Source: Bog-473 sp036268485 (lineage in GTDB: Bacteria > Actinomycetota > Acidimicrobiia > Acidimicrobiales > RAAP-2). Taken from it: 64,000 bases of DNA. Made by a program: the position numbers and the translations under genes. Below are positions 25,903-36,178 of this stretch, in pieces; within the stretch, counting starts at the first letter, position 1, and each line of letters opens with the position of its first letter. Below the pieces are notes generated by a model. That model was given only the letters and a program-made list of their open reading frames with translations. It searched no databases and was not told the origin of the DNA. The stretch lies in NCBI GenBank assembly GCA_036268485.1, contig DATAUC010000017.1, positions 11,416 through 75,415 on the forward strand. Direction: 5' to 3'.

Positions 25903-26801
25903 CCTACTCCATCGTCGCCCGCGATCCGCACACCGGGCAGCTCGGTGTGGCGGCGCAGAGTTGTTACTTCGCCCTGGGTTCGGTCCTGCCCTGGGCCAGA
26001 GCCGGCGTGGGAGCCGTGGCCACCCAATCGATGGTCGACCCCGGCTACGGACCCCGTTGCCTTGACCTGTTGGCCAGCGGCGTCAGCGCGGTCGATGCAC
26101 TCGAGCAGGTGCGCCAGGCCGACGAGGGGCGCGAGGTGCGCCAGGTCGGCCTCGTGAGTGCCTTGGGCCAGGTGGCGTCGTTCACCGGAGCCCGCTGCAT
26201 CGACCATGTCAGCCACGCGCGGGGCGAGGGCTACACCGCCCAGGCCAACATGATGGGAGGCGACGGGGTCTGTGAGGCCATGGCCGCCGCCTACGAAGGA
26301 GCCACCGGCACCCTGGCCGCTCGCCTGGTGGCTGCGCTCGTAGCGGCCGAATCCAAGGGTGGTGACGCCCGGGGTCAGATGTCGGCCGCACTGATTGTCG
26401 TCGAAGGGACACGGACCGAACATCCGTGGCAGGGCGTGCTGGCCGACGTCCGGGTCGACCACAATCCGGACCCACTGCCCGAACTGGGCCGCCTGGTCGA
26501 AGTGGCCGAGGCCTACCACCAGTGCGACGTGGCCGAGGAAGCTCTGCTGCACGGCGACGCCGTGGCCGCGCTGGCCGGATGTGAAACCGGCCTCAAGATC
26601 CTGCCCGGCGAAGGCAACCTGCGGGTCAGCTACATCGGAGCCCTGGCCGGCGTGGGTCGGATTGACGATGCGGCCGCCGAGACCCAGGCGCTCATTGCCG
26701 AGCGACCCGAATGGGAAGGGGTCATCGGCGCGTTGTTCGAGCGCGGCATGTTCCCGCTCCCCGAGGGCGTGACGTTCGAACGGCTGCTCGGTCGCTCATG
26801 A
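25899..26801 (+). CDS. DUF1028 family protein (Ntn-hydrolase-like) with C-terminal repeat region
   Basis: A 300-residue protein starting at TTG 25899, which overlaps the previous stop; the normal DUF1028 N-terminus Thr-Tyr-Ser-Ile-Val-Ala-Arg-Asp supports this start. The first 190 residues match the DUF1028 layout, including Gly-Val-Gly-Ala-Val-Ala-Thr-Gln-Ser and Gln-Ala-Asn-Met-Met. The rest is helical and Ala-rich, like a tetratricopeptide extension. The family has an Ntn-hydrolase-type fold but no settled function. Its ATGA overlap with the next gene shows operon membership. Confidence 0.82.
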   Translation: MTYSIVARDPHTGQLGVAAQSCYFALGSVLPWARAGVGAVATQSMVDPGYGPRCLDLLASGVSAVDALEQVRQADEGREVRQVGLVSALGQVASFTGARCIDHVSHARGEGYTAQANMMGGDGVCEAMAAAYEGATGTLAARLVAALVAAESKGGDARGQMSAALIVVEGTRTEHPWQGVLADVRVDHNPDPLPELGRLVEVAEAYHQCDVAEEALLHGDAVAALAGCETGLKILPGEGNLRVSYIGALAGVGRIDDAAAETQALIAERPEWEGVIGALFERGMFPLPEGVTFERLLGRS

Positions 26802-27850
26802 GCCTGGTGCCCCTGCCGTCCCAGCCCGAGGGCGTCCCCTGGCCCACCACTGACTGGCCCACGGGCGATGTTCCGGCCGGCGTCGACCTCGAGCCTCTGC
26901 TGGACAAGATCTGCGACGACGAAGGACCGATGGCCACGACCTATGCCGTGGTCGTCATCCACCGGGGTCGACTGGTGGCCGAGCGCTACCAGGGTGGCCT
27001 GCCCCACTTCGATCACGAACCCGACCCGGTTACCCCCGAGACCCGGCTCCTGAGTTGGTCGATGGCCAAGTCAATGTTGCACGCCATCGTGGGCACGCTG
27101 GTCGGGGACGGCCGTCTCGACCCGGACCTACCCGCCGACGTGCCCGAATGGGCCGGCGCCGATGACCTGCGGCGAGAGATCACCCTCAACCAGCTGCTGG
27201 CCATGCGGGACGGCCTCGACTTCAAGGAGGACTACGTCGACGATCGCGTCTCTGATGTGATCAACATGCTGTTCGGCGACGGCCAGACTGACGTGGCCCA
27301 CTTCGCGGCGGATCGACCGTTGGCCGCCCCACCCGGCACCCGATTCAATTATTCGTCGGGGACGTCCAACATCATCTCGTCGGCGGTGGCCCGACTCGTG
27401 GGCCACGGCGCGCCCTATAAGCAGTACCTCAGCGAGCGGCTCTTCGGGCCCATCGGCATGGCCAGCGCGGAGCCTGAGTTCGACATGGTCGGCACCTGGG
27501 TGGCCTCATCGTATGTACGGGCCACCGCCCGGGACTTCGCCCGCTTCGGCCTGCTCTACCTGCGCGACGGCGAGTGGGACGGCACCCGCATCCTGCCCGA
27601 AGGCTGGGTCGACCACGGTCGCACCATGCGCTCGGACGATCCCGAGGACGGCCCCTATGGCGCTCACTGGTGGGGGGTGGCCGGGGACACGCTGGGTACA
27701 TTCCGGTGCTCGGGCTACGAAGGCCAGTCCATCACCCTGTGCCCGCCGCTCGACCTTGTCGTGGTGCGCCTGGGTAAGACGCCGATCGAGCGGGCCCAGC
27801 ACCTGATCGACTGGCGGGCCGACGTGGTGCGGGCGTTCCAAAATGCCTAA
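26798..27850 (+). CDS. Serine hydrolase, beta-lactamase/CubicO family
   Basis: A 350-residue class C beta-lactamase-like hydrolase. The Ser-x-x-Lys motif is Ser-Met-Ala-Lys near residue 89, and the Tyr-x-Ser/Asn motif is Tyr-Ser-Ser near residue 186. There is no signal peptide, so it is probably a cytosolic esterase or peptidase rather than a secreted antibiotic-degrading enzyme. The start overlaps the DUF1028 stop (ATGA), and the stop overlaps the downstream membrane-protein gene by 8 bp. Confidence 0.85.
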   Translation: MSLVPLPSQPEGVPWPTTDWPTGDVPAGVDLEPLLDKICDDEGPMATTYAVVVIHRGRLVAERYQGGLPHFDHEPDPVTPETRLLSWSMAKSMLHAIVGTLVGDGRLDPDLPADVPEWAGADDLRREITLNQLLAMRDGLDFKEDYVDDRVSDVINMLFGDGQTDVAHFAADRPLAAPPGTRFNYSSGTSNIISSAVARLVGHGAPYKQYLSERLFGPIGMASAEPEFDMVGTWVASSYVRATARDFARFGLLYLRDGEWDGTRILPEGWVDHGRTMRSDDPEDGPYGAHWWGVAGDTLGTFRCSGYEGQSITLCPPLDLVVVRLGKTPIERAQHLIDWRADVVRAFQNA

Positions 27851-28421
27851 CACCCCACTGCTCGAGCACTGGCGCGCCGTCCCGGCCCTCCATCGACGCT
27901 GGATCCTCGTCAACTCCGTCATCATTTCGGGCGTCTGGAACCTGTTCATCAACGGGTTCATCGCCTGGGTATCGTCCAAGGGACACGGGCACATCGGTCT
28001 GTGGACCACGCCGCTACTGGGCGGTCCCAACCTGCTGATCGACACCTTCGGCACCTTGTACCTGCTCCCACTCACCACCTGCATCGGGGTGATGATCGGC
28101 GTGCGCCAAGCCAAGCGCAAGGGTCAGCTTCACAACCTGGAGGACCATCAAAAGGGCCCCCGCTGGTTGACCGATGTGCCGACCACCTTCCTGCGCCGAG
28201 CCAACCGGTTCGGCCTGATGGTCCTGCTCCCGCTCGGACCCATCGCGACCATCGTGCTGTCCATCGGCTTCCACAGTGGGATCGAGCGCAGCACGTTCGT
28301 GGTCTACAAGGCGGTCATCGGCGTCCTGCTGGGTTTGATCGTGACGCCGTTCATCGCCCTATCGGCCATGGGCGACGAGCACATTGCCGGCGAGGGCATT
28401 TTCGTGAACCCGGGCCAGTAG
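27843..28421 (+). CDS. Conserved hypothetical membrane protein
   Basis: A 192-residue protein with about four hydrophobic segments (near residues 22-42, 55-80, 120-140 and 150-172) and a positively charged Lys/Arg-rich loop at 85-118. I do not recognise a family. It is the last gene of the LLM-epoxide hydrolase-DUF1028-serine hydrolase run and starts within the previous gene. Its last 63 bp overlap a convergent F420-type reductase gene, an unusually long overlap. Confidence 0.6.
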   Translation: MPNTPLLEHWRAVPALHRRWILVNSVIISGVWNLFINGFIAWVSSKGHGHIGLWTTPLLGGPNLLIDTFGTLYLLPLTTCIGVMIGVRQAKRKGQLHNLEDHQKGPRWLTDVPTTFLRRANRFGLMVLLPLGPIATIVLSIGFHSGIERSTFVVYKAVIGVLLGLIVTPFIALSAMGDEHIAGEGIFVNPGQ

Positions 28422-28850
28422 TACCACCGCCAATTCCCGCTGTGTGATGGTCTGGTAATAGCTCCAGCCCTTGTAGTGGTGTGCCAGGCGGGGCCACATC
28501 GCCGCCTTCTCGGCGTCGCCCAATACGATCGCCAGCGCGGAAAACCGATCGCGTCCCACCTGCACGGAGACAGCCGGGGTGGCGGTGAGATTCAGCACCC
28601 AGGCCGGTGGCCGATCACGCCCGCCGTTGGAACCGACGACCAGCACATCGCCGCCGTCGGGCATGTACAACAACGGGGAGGTGCGCGCCTCGCCCGTCCG
28701 CCGGCCGGTCGTCGTGAGCAGCAACATCGGGCCCAGTGGCGTGCGGTGCCCGATGATCCCTCGGGTCAGCCGGTACAGGAAACGGTGGATACGGTAGGAA
28801 CGCCGACCGAGAATCCGGTCAAAGGCCACCGTGAGCCGGGAGAGCAGCAT
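28359..28850 (-). CDS. Deazaflavin (F420)-dependent nitroreductase family protein
   Basis: A 163-residue split-barrel protein of the Ddn/nitroreductase family that uses coenzyme F420. Visible signatures are Leu-Leu-Leu-Thr-Thr-Thr-Gly-Arg-Arg-Thr-Gly near residue 45, Val-Val-Gly-Ser-Asn-Gly-Gly near residue 72, and Pro-Ala-Trp-Val-Leu-Asn-Leu near residue 81. These line the F420 site in the family. It may reduce enones, quinones or nitroaromatics. It faces the catabolic cluster convergently. Confidence 0.88.
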   Translation of the reverse strand: MLLSRLTVAFDRILGRRSYRIHRFLYRLTRGIIGHRTPLGPMLLLTTTGRRTGEARTSPLLYMPDGGDVLVVGSNGGRDRPPAWVLNLTATPAVSVQVGRDRFSALAIVLGDAEKAAMWPRLAHHYKGWSYYQTITQRELAVVLLARVHENALAGNVLVAHGR

Positions 28851-28879
28851 GCCTCTCCCTTACCCAACCGTGCCGGTTT

Positions 28880-29440
28880 TCAGGCCCCTTCGTAGTCGAA
28901 GCCCAGATCGGGCGCCGTCAGGATGGCCCGGAACGTCAGGCCCTCGGCCGCCGCCATGGCTTCGGCCGTGCCGCCACGATCGACCACGGCCACCAGCAGG
29001 ACCACCTCGGCGCCCGCTTCCTGTATGGCATGGGCGGCCTCGAGCAATGAAGTGCCCCGGGTGACCGTGTCCTCGGTCACCACCACCTTGTCGCCGGCAT
29101 CGAGGGCGCCGGCAATGCGGCCCCCGCCGCCGTGATCCTTCACCTCTTTGCGCACGCTGAAGGCCTTGAGCAGGCGTCCCTTGGTTGCCCCCACCCCGGC
29201 GGTCACAAAAGCCACCGGATCGGCTCCCATGGTCAGGCCGCCGATGGCCGTGGCCTCATCGGGGATGGCCGAGAGCACGGCCTCGGCCACCAGCAGCATG
29301 GCCTCGGGCCGGCAGACCGTCTGCTTGGAATCGATGAACCAGCTGCTGCGCCGTCCCGACTTGAGGACGAAGTCGCCCCGGCGCACCGAGTGATCCAAGA
29401 GGTGCTGGCGCAGCTCTGGAAAGTCGTCCGCCCCACTCAC
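28880..29440 (-). CDS. pyrE: Orotate phosphoribosyltransferase-like
   Basis: A 186-residue type I phosphoribosyltransferase. The PRPP loop is Val-Val-Val-Thr-Glu-Asp-Thr-Val-Thr-Arg-Gly-Thr-Ser near residue 115. The N-terminal Phe-Val-Leu-Lys-Ser-Gly-Arg-Arg-Ser-Ser-Trp-Phe-Ile-Asp motif matches the orotate-binding region of PyrE. It makes OMP from orotate and PRPP in pyrimidine synthesis. The GTG at 29440 overlaps the purM stop (GTGA), so a pyrimidine gene is translationally coupled to purine genes. The upstream open frame lies antiparallel within purM and is not used. Confidence 0.85.
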   Translation of the reverse strand: MSGADDFPELRQHLLDHSVRRGDFVLKSGRRSSWFIDSKQTVCRPEAMLLVAEAVLSAIPDEATAIGGLTMGADPVAFVTAGVGATKGRLLKAFSVRKEVKDHGGGGRIAGALDAGDKVVVTEDTVTRGTSLLEAAHAIQEAGAEVVLLVAVVDRGGTAEAMAAAEGLTFRAILTAPDLGFDYEGA

Positions 29441-30453
29441 CGGTACTGCACTCCGGGCTCCGCCGTGACCACGCCGATGATGGTCGACGTTTGCCCGGCG
29501 GCGGCCAGCGCGCCCAACGCGTCTTCCACCCGGTCCTGCGCCACCACCAACGCCATGCCGACACCGCGGTTGAAGACCCGGTCCATCTCGCCTTCGTCGA
29601 CCGAACCCAGGCGTTGGATCTCGCCGAAGATCTGCGGCTCGACCCACGATGCCCGCTCCAGCTGCGCCCCCATATCTTCGGGCAGCACGCGGGGCAGGTT
29701 GCCGACAATGCCCCCACCGGTGATGTGGGCACAGGCGTGCAGCCCCTCGCCCAACGCCGAGCGCACGGCCAATACGGCCGGGGTGTAGATGACCGAGGGC
29801 CGCAACAACTCGTCGGCCACCGAATGGTCGGCCCCGCCCCACGCTGGCTCGCTCAGGCCCAGGCCCGCCCGCTCAAGCAGGACGTGGCGGGCCAGCGTGT
29901 ACCCGTTCGAGCGCAGGCCGGGCGAGGGGATGCCGACGATGGCGTCGCCCACAGCCACCCGATCCGGTCCGAGTTGCGTGCCCTGCTCGACGGCGCCCAC
30001 GGCGAAACCGGCAATATCGAGGTCGTCGGGCGCCATGGCGCCCGGGTGCTCGGCCGTTTCGCCGCCGATAAGGGCGCAGCCGGCCAAACGGCAGCCTTCG
30101 CTGACACCGGAGACCACGGTTTCGATACGGTCCGGGTCGACTTTGCCGGTGGCGATGTAATCGAGCATGAACAGGGGCTCGGCGCCCACGCAGACCAGGT
30201 CGTCGACGCACATGGCCACCAGGTCGATGCCCACGGTGTCGTAGCGACCGCTGGCCTGGGCCACCATGAGCTTGGTGCCCACCCCGTCGGTGGATGCCAC
30301 CAAGACGGGGTTGGTGAAGCGCGCCATGTCGAGCGGGAACTGGCCGCCGAAGCCGCCGATACCCGAGACCAGACCCTTCATTCGCTCGACGGCCAGATCA
30401 CCGGCACCGATGTCGACGCCGGCTCCGGCGTAGGTTGCTCCGCCTTCTCCCAC
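29437..30453 (-). CDS. purM: Phosphoribosylformylglycinamidine cyclo-ligase (AIR synthetase)
   Basis: A 338-residue PurM that makes aminoimidazole ribotide from FGAM and ATP, the fifth step of purine synthesis. The N-terminal Thr-Tyr-Ala-Gly-Ala-Gly-Val-Asp and Ser-Thr-Asp-Gly-Val-Gly-Thr-Lys motifs (near residue 55) bind ATP and magnesium. Gly-Gly-Glu-Thr-Ala-Glu-His-Pro-Gly occurs near residue 130 and Ile-Thr-Gly-Gly-Gly-Ile near residue 244. Length is normal. It lies 2 bp after purF and overlaps the pyrE-like gene. Confidence 0.95.
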   Translation of the reverse strand: MGEGGATYAGAGVDIGAGDLAVERMKGLVSGIGGFGGQFPLDMARFTNPVLVASTDGVGTKLMVAQASGRYDTVGIDLVAMCVDDLVCVGAEPLFMLDYIATGKVDPDRIETVVSGVSEGCRLAGCALIGGETAEHPGAMAPDDLDIAGFAVGAVEQGTQLGPDRVAVGDAIVGIPSPGLRSNGYTLARHVLLERAGLGLSEPAWGGADHSVADELLRPSVIYTPAVLAVRSALGEGLHACAHITGGGIVGNLPRVLPEDMGAQLERASWVEPQIFGEIQRLGSVDEGEMDRVFNRGVGMALVVAQDRVEDALGALAAAGQTSTIIGVVTAEPGVQYR

Positions 30454-30455
30454 CG

Positions 30456-31895
<1,440 letters not shown>

Positions 31896-31926
31896 GGTGC
31901 TCCCAGTCTCGCACAGGGCCACCGCA

Positions 31927-34188
31927 TCAGGATGCGCCCAATTGGTCGGCCAGGTTGCCCTCGTGGGCTTCGATCAGCGCATCGAGGGGCACATCGACCA
32001 GGTCGCCCAGGGCGAACCGGTCGCCTCCGGCCCGTCCGAGTACCGCCGTCGGGATGCCCAGGGCTTCAGCTTGGGCACACAGGGACTCGGGCTGAGTCGT
32101 AGTCAGCACGAAACGCGAGGGCAGCTCAGTGAATATCTCCGACGCGTTGTCCAGCGCCACGGCGCAGCCCGAGCCCGAAGCCACAGCCATTTCCCCTAGG
32201 GCGACCCCGAGGCCACCGGAGGAGACATCGTGGACGGCATTGACCAGCGGGGCCCCGCTCCCGCCCGACACGATGGCGCTGACCAGGCCGGCCACGAAAC
32301 GGCACACCGTCTCGTGCGCAACCAGGTCGAGTGGTGGCAGGTCGCCGGAACGATGCCGGCGGCGTTCGGTGGCCCAGCGGGTGCCGTCGAGCGGGAAGGA
32401 CGCGCCGCGGGCGCCCACCAGGACGATGGTGTCGCCCTCGCCCCAGGCCAGACCGGGCGGCTGGGCGTGCAGCACATCGACCAGGCCGAGCACACCCAGT
32501 ACCGGGGTGGGATCGATGTCGGCCCCACCGCTCTCGTTGTAGAAGCTGACATTGCCCCCGATGATGGGCAGCGACAGGGCTGTGCAGGATTCGGCCATCC
32601 CGTCAATGCATTCGGAGAGCTGCCACATCACTTCGGGGTGCTCGGGATTACCGAAGTTCAGGCAGTTGACCACCGCCACCGGCGTGGCTCCGACGCAGGC
32701 CAGGTTGGCCACTCCCTCGGCCAGGGTCAAGGCCGTGCCGGCCCGCGGGTCCAGGGCGCAATAGCGGGGGTTGGAATCGGTGGTGATGGCCACCCCGCGC
32801 TCGGAGGACGGCAATCCCGGTCCGGCCAGACGCAGGAGGGCGGCATCGCCGCCCGGTCCGACCACGGTGTTGAGGAACAGCTGGTGGTCGTACTGCGAGT
32901 AGACCCAGCGGGGCGAGCGCAACAGGCGCAGGAGATCGTCGGCGCAGTCGTCAGGTGGATCCACCGCAACCGCATCCGGTCGGATCGGAGCGGTGCGGGG
33001 CCGGTCATAGAGCGGCGCATCATCGGACAGCGAGGCGGCCGGCACATCCGCCAAAATCGGACCGTCGAAGCCATCGCGGATGCGCAGCCGGCCACCTCCG
33101 CCAGGGTCGGGTTCGGTGACCTTGCCGATGACGGCGGCCCGCACTTCCCATTTGGCGCAGATCTCGGCCACAGCGGGCCAGGACTCGGGGGTGACGATGG
33201 CCAGCATGCGCTCCTGGCTCTCGCTGGTCATCACCTCCCAGGGCTCCATACCCTCTTCACGTCGGGGCACGGCCGAAACGTCGACATCCATGCCAACGCC
33301 GCCGCGCCCGGCCGTCTCGCTGGTGGCACAGGCCAGTCCGGCCCCACCCAGGTCCTGAATGCCGACGACCAGCTTCGTATCGAGCAGTTCAAGGCAGGCC
33401 TCAATGAGCCGCTTCTCCTCGAAGGGGTCGCCCACCTGCACGCTGGGTCGCTTGGTGTCATCCGCCGCCGCGCCGTCATCACCGGCGAAGCCGGCCGAGG
33501 CCAGGACGCTGACGCCGCCGATGCCATCGCGACCGGTGCTGCTGCCCAACAAGACGGCCAGGTTGCCCGGTCCCGAGGCGATGCCCAACACCAACCGCTC
33601 GACCGGCAGGGCGCCCATGCACAGCACATTGACCAGAGGGTTCTGGGCGTAGCAGGGGTCGAAGGTCAGCTCGCCGCCGACGGTGGGAACGCCGACCGAG
33701 TTGCCGTAACCGGAGATGCCGCTGACCACGCCTTCGACCAGCCAGCGCTGCCGGGCGTCGTCGGGTGACCCGAAAAAGAGGGGATCCATGATGGCCAGCG
33801 GGCGGGCCCCCATGGTGAAGATGTCGCGCAGGATGCCGCCCACGCCGGTCGCCGCACCTTGATACGGCTCTATGGCGGACGGGTGGTTGTGGCTCTCAAT
33901 GCGGATGGCGATGGCGATACCGTCCCCGGCGTCAATGACGCCGGCATTCTCCCCGGGACCGACCAGGACCTTGGGCCCTTCGGTGGGCAGGCGCTTGAGG
34001 TGCATGCGGGACGACTTGTAGGAGCAGTGCTCGCTCCACATCACCGCATAGAGGGCCAGCTCGAGGTGATTGGGCTCCCGCCCCAGGATCTTGCCGACGT
34101 CGGCGAACTCGTCGTCGGTCAAGCCGAGCGCCCGGTGCAGCGGAATTTCTGTCACAGACACAGCAGGCTCCTCGGCCGGGGGAGTCAC
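31927..34188 (-). CDS. purL: Phosphoribosylformylglycinamidine synthase subunit PurL
   Basis: A 753-residue PurL of the small, multi-subunit type that needs separate PurS and PurQ (neither seen here) to convert FGAR to FGAM. The N-terminus has Trp-Ser-Glu-His-Cys-Ser-Tyr-Lys-Ser-Ser near residue 50, then Glu-Ser-His-Asn-His-Pro near residue 99. Two PurM-like halves follow, the second with Gly-Gly-Asn-Val-Ser-Phe-Tyr-Asn-Glu near residue 547. It starts at GTG and heads the purL-purF-purM-pyrE block. The 190 bp upstream to the insertion sequence shows no recognised riboswitch. Confidence 0.95.
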   Translation of the reverse strand: MTPPAEEPAVSVTEIPLHRALGLTDDEFADVGKILGREPNHLELALYAVMWSEHCSYKSSRMHLKRLPTEGPKVLVGPGENAGVIDAGDGIAIAIRIESHNHPSAIEPYQGAATGVGGILRDIFTMGARPLAIMDPLFFGSPDDARQRWLVEGVVSGISGYGNSVGVPTVGGELTFDPCYAQNPLVNVLCMGALPVERLVLGIASGPGNLAVLLGSSTGRDGIGGVSVLASAGFAGDDGAAADDTKRPSVQVGDPFEEKRLIEACLELLDTKLVVGIQDLGGAGLACATSETAGRGGVGMDVDVSAVPRREEGMEPWEVMTSESQERMLAIVTPESWPAVAEICAKWEVRAAVIGKVTEPDPGGGGRLRIRDGFDGPILADVPAASLSDDAPLYDRPRTAPIRPDAVAVDPPDDCADDLLRLLRSPRWVYSQYDHQLFLNTVVGPGGDAALLRLAGPGLPSSERGVAITTDSNPRYCALDPRAGTALTLAEGVANLACVGATPVAVVNCLNFGNPEHPEVMWQLSECIDGMAESCTALSLPIIGGNVSFYNESGGADIDPTPVLGVLGLVDVLHAQPPGLAWGEGDTIVLVGARGASFPLDGTRWATERRRHRSGDLPPLDLVAHETVCRFVAGLVSAIVSGGSGAPLVNAVHDVSSGGLGVALGEMAVASGSGCAVALDNASEIFTELPSRFVLTTTQPESLCAQAEALGIPTAVLGRAGGDRFALGDLVDVPLDALIEAHEGNLADQLGAS

Positions 34189-34406
34189 GATGCCAACAGA
34201 TTAGTGGGAGCGGGCGACTGGCCCGGTCGAAGAAGAAGAGATTCCGGCGGCGTCAGGCCCGGACGGCAGCGGAGATCTCGGTCGATCACGAAATAACCGG
34301 GCGAGAACGTCGGGTAACCGTTGTCGATACATGGGTATTTAGGTGAAATACACGGGGGTATATCTCGGCAATTACCTGAACTTGCAATTAAACCCTTGGT
34401 GACCCC

Positions 34407-34763
34407 CTATGACGGGTTGTCATCAATGAGGAGTTGGGCCGCCTTGGCCGCCACTTCTCGCATCTTGGCGAGCAACTCGCGAGCTTTGCGGTCATTGTCG
34501 ATCCACTCACTGTAGAGCGCTGCCTCACGATCGTTGAGCCGCCGGTTGACGGTTTTGCCGTCCACCTTGGTGCTCCAGTGCCAGTACGGACCATGCAGCT
34601 TGGGGGGGTCCGCTGCGCAAGTGCAGTGCGGCTTGCCACAACGCGTGAAGCGCGGGGCCAGCGATCCCGGCACGATGTAGCCGATGTCGGCCAGCTCTGT
34701 GGCCAGCTCACGGTAGTGGTGTTCGTAGCGCTCGAGACGCTGTGTCGTTCGCTTGGTGGCCAT
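34407..34763 (-). CDS. DUF6788-type accessory protein of the insertion sequence
   Basis: A 118-residue basic protein preceded by a GAGAAG ribosome-binding site. Residues 1-30 form a charged helix. Residues 40-70 hold a Cys-Gly-Lys-Pro-His-Cys-Thr-Cys cluster followed by His-Gly-Pro-Tyr-Trp, which looks like a small zinc-binding or nucleic-acid-binding knuckle. The C-terminus is another Lys/Arg-rich helix. Proteins of this type are commonly found beside transposases; the function is undetermined. Being inside the terminal repeats and divergent from the transposase, it travels with the element and may regulate or assist transposition. Confidence 0.75.
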   Translation of the reverse strand: MATKRTTQRLERYEHHYRELATELADIGYIVPGSLAPRFTRCGKPHCTCAADPPKLHGPYWHWSTKVDGKTVNRRLNDREAALYSEWIDNDRKARELLAKMREVAAKAAQLLIDDNPS

Positions 34764-34799
34764 GGTCTTCTCCTCGTCGAGTATCCCACTTCGGGATGG

Positions 34800-34819
34800 T
34801 GAGAGTAGTAATACTCTCA
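34800..34819. promoter_or_regulatory. Perfect palindrome before transposase start
   Basis: An 8-bp perfect inverted repeat, TGAGAGTA and TACTCTCA around GTAA, ends three bases before the transposase ATG (34823) in the 59-bp gap between the element's divergent genes. It could be an operator for the DUF6788 protein or the transposase, or an mRNA hairpin hiding the transposase start. Confidence 0.5.
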
Positions 34820-34822
34820 GAT

Positions 34823-36178
34823 ATGACGAGGACCTCCAGCAATGACCAGTGGCAAGATCTCTCGGGTTTCCGGACCGGGTTCTATGGGTGCCTGAGCCGC
34901 TGGGGTGACGCCCTCTTCGAACTGTGCGACGCTGCGCTGTGTGCCGGCGCCCCGGTGGGCTCGGTCCCCTCGCTCTCCTTGGAGCCCGAGTTCCGACGCT
35001 CCCATGGCTCGCTCTACAAGTCCCTGGCGCACGGCCGCCTCGACCAGGAACGTTTCAAGGCGCTCTTGGTCGAGCACCGGCCGACGAGTTGGCCCGAGAT
35101 CTTCGCCGTCGACGCCTCAACCTGGGACCGCTGTGACGCCGAATGCAGCCCTGAGCGGGGCTTTTACTACTCGGCCTCCAAGCACTCGGCGGGTCAGCCC
35201 ATCGTGGCCGGCTGGTCCTATCAGTGGATCGCCCAGCTGAGCTTCGCAGCGAACAGTTGGACCGCACCCCTCGATGCTCGGCGCATTCGCCCCGAGGAGA
35301 ACGCCACTACAGCCACGATCGAACAGGTCCAGGCACTGGTGGGCCGCCTGGGGGCGAAGGGGGCTGTTCCAATGTTCGTCTTCGACGCCGGCTATGACCC
35401 CATCGCCCTGACCAACGGCCTCAAAGAGACCAGAGCCCAGGTGCTGGTGCGCATCCGGGGCGACCGGGTCTTTTACCGAGACCCCCTTGCTCGGAGTCCG
35501 GGCGCGGTCGGTCGGCCCCAACGACACGGCAAACGCCTCAAACTCTCCGACGCTCGCACCATGGGCCGGCCCGATGCCGAGCTCAACACCACCGATGCCC
35601 GCTACGGCACCGTGCGGGTGCGCGCGTGGCATGGAGTGCATCCACGGATCATCGGCCGCGGTCGCTGGCGCGCCGATGGCCTGCCCCCCATCGTCAAAGG
35701 CAGCGTGCTGCGCGTCGATGTCGGGCACTTGCCGAGAGCCGACGGCCGGAGCATGAAGACCTTATGGCTGTGGTGGGGAGGCGAGGGCGAACCTGACCTC
35801 GAACTGTGTTTCCGGGCCTATCTACGCCGTTTCGACCTCGAACACACCTACCGCTTTGCCAAGAACACCATGGGATGGACGGCACCGAGTCTGTGCACAC
35901 CAGAGCAAGCCGACCGCTGGACGTGGCTCGTCGTGGCCGCGCTGACCCAGTTGCGCCTCGCCCGTGGGCTCGTCGACGACTTGCGATTGCCCTGGGAGCG
36001 CCCGCTCGATCCGAGGAAACTCACTCCAGCACGCGTTCGGCGAGGTTTTCGTCGACTTCGTGTCACCCTCGGCACTCCGGCCAGTCCACCGAAATCCGCT
36101 CGAGCCGGACCGGGTCGTCCCAAAGGAACCGTCACCGGCCCTCGACAGCGCTATCCCGTCATCAAAAAGGCGGCATGA
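34823..36178 (+). CDS. DDE transposase (NF041680-like family)
   Basis: A 451-residue transposase with an RNase H-like core. Candidate catalytic residues are Asp97 in Phe-Ala-Val-Asp-Ala-Ser, Asp188 in Phe-Val-Phe-Asp-Ala-Gly-Tyr, and Glu340 in Phe-Asp-Leu-Glu-His-Thr-Tyr-Arg-Phe-Ala-Lys. The last carries the Tyr-x2-Phe/Lys spacing of IS4-like enzymes. The C-terminus is Arg/Pro-rich. The frame is intact, so the element is probably still active; an identical end elsewhere in the window supports recent movement. ATG 34823 is preferred over 34742, which would overlap the DUF6788 gene. Confidence 0.88.
   Translation: MTRTSSNDQWQDLSGFRTGFYGCLSRWGDALFELCDAALCAGAPVGSVPSLSLEPEFRRSHGSLYKSLAHGRLDQERFKALLVEHRPTSWPEIFAVDASTWDRCDAECSPERGFYYSASKHSAGQPIVAGWSYQWIAQLSFAANSWTAPLDARRIRPEENATTATIEQVQALVGRLGAKGAVPMFVFDAGYDPIALTNGLKETRAQVLVRIRGDRVFYRDPLARSPGAVGRPQRHGKRLKLSDARTMGRPDAELNTTDARYGTVRVRAWHGVHPRIIGRGRWRADGLPPIVKGSVLRVDVGHLPRADGRSMKTLWLWWGGEGEPDLELCFRAYLRRFDLEHTYRFAKNTMGWTAPSLCTPEQADRWTWLVVAALTQLRLARGLVDDLRLPWERPLDPRKLTPARVRRGFRRLRVTLGTPASPPKSARAGPGRPKGTVTGPRQRYPVIKKAA

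Noticed and set aside
26798..27850. Secreted beta-lactamase resistance enzyme
   Set aside because: There is no signal peptide and the gene is embedded in a catabolic operon; a cytosolic esterase/peptidase is more likely.
34189..34380. Purine riboswitch before purL
   Set aside because: No conserved purine-aptamer loops or terminator could be recognised in this 190-bp gap.
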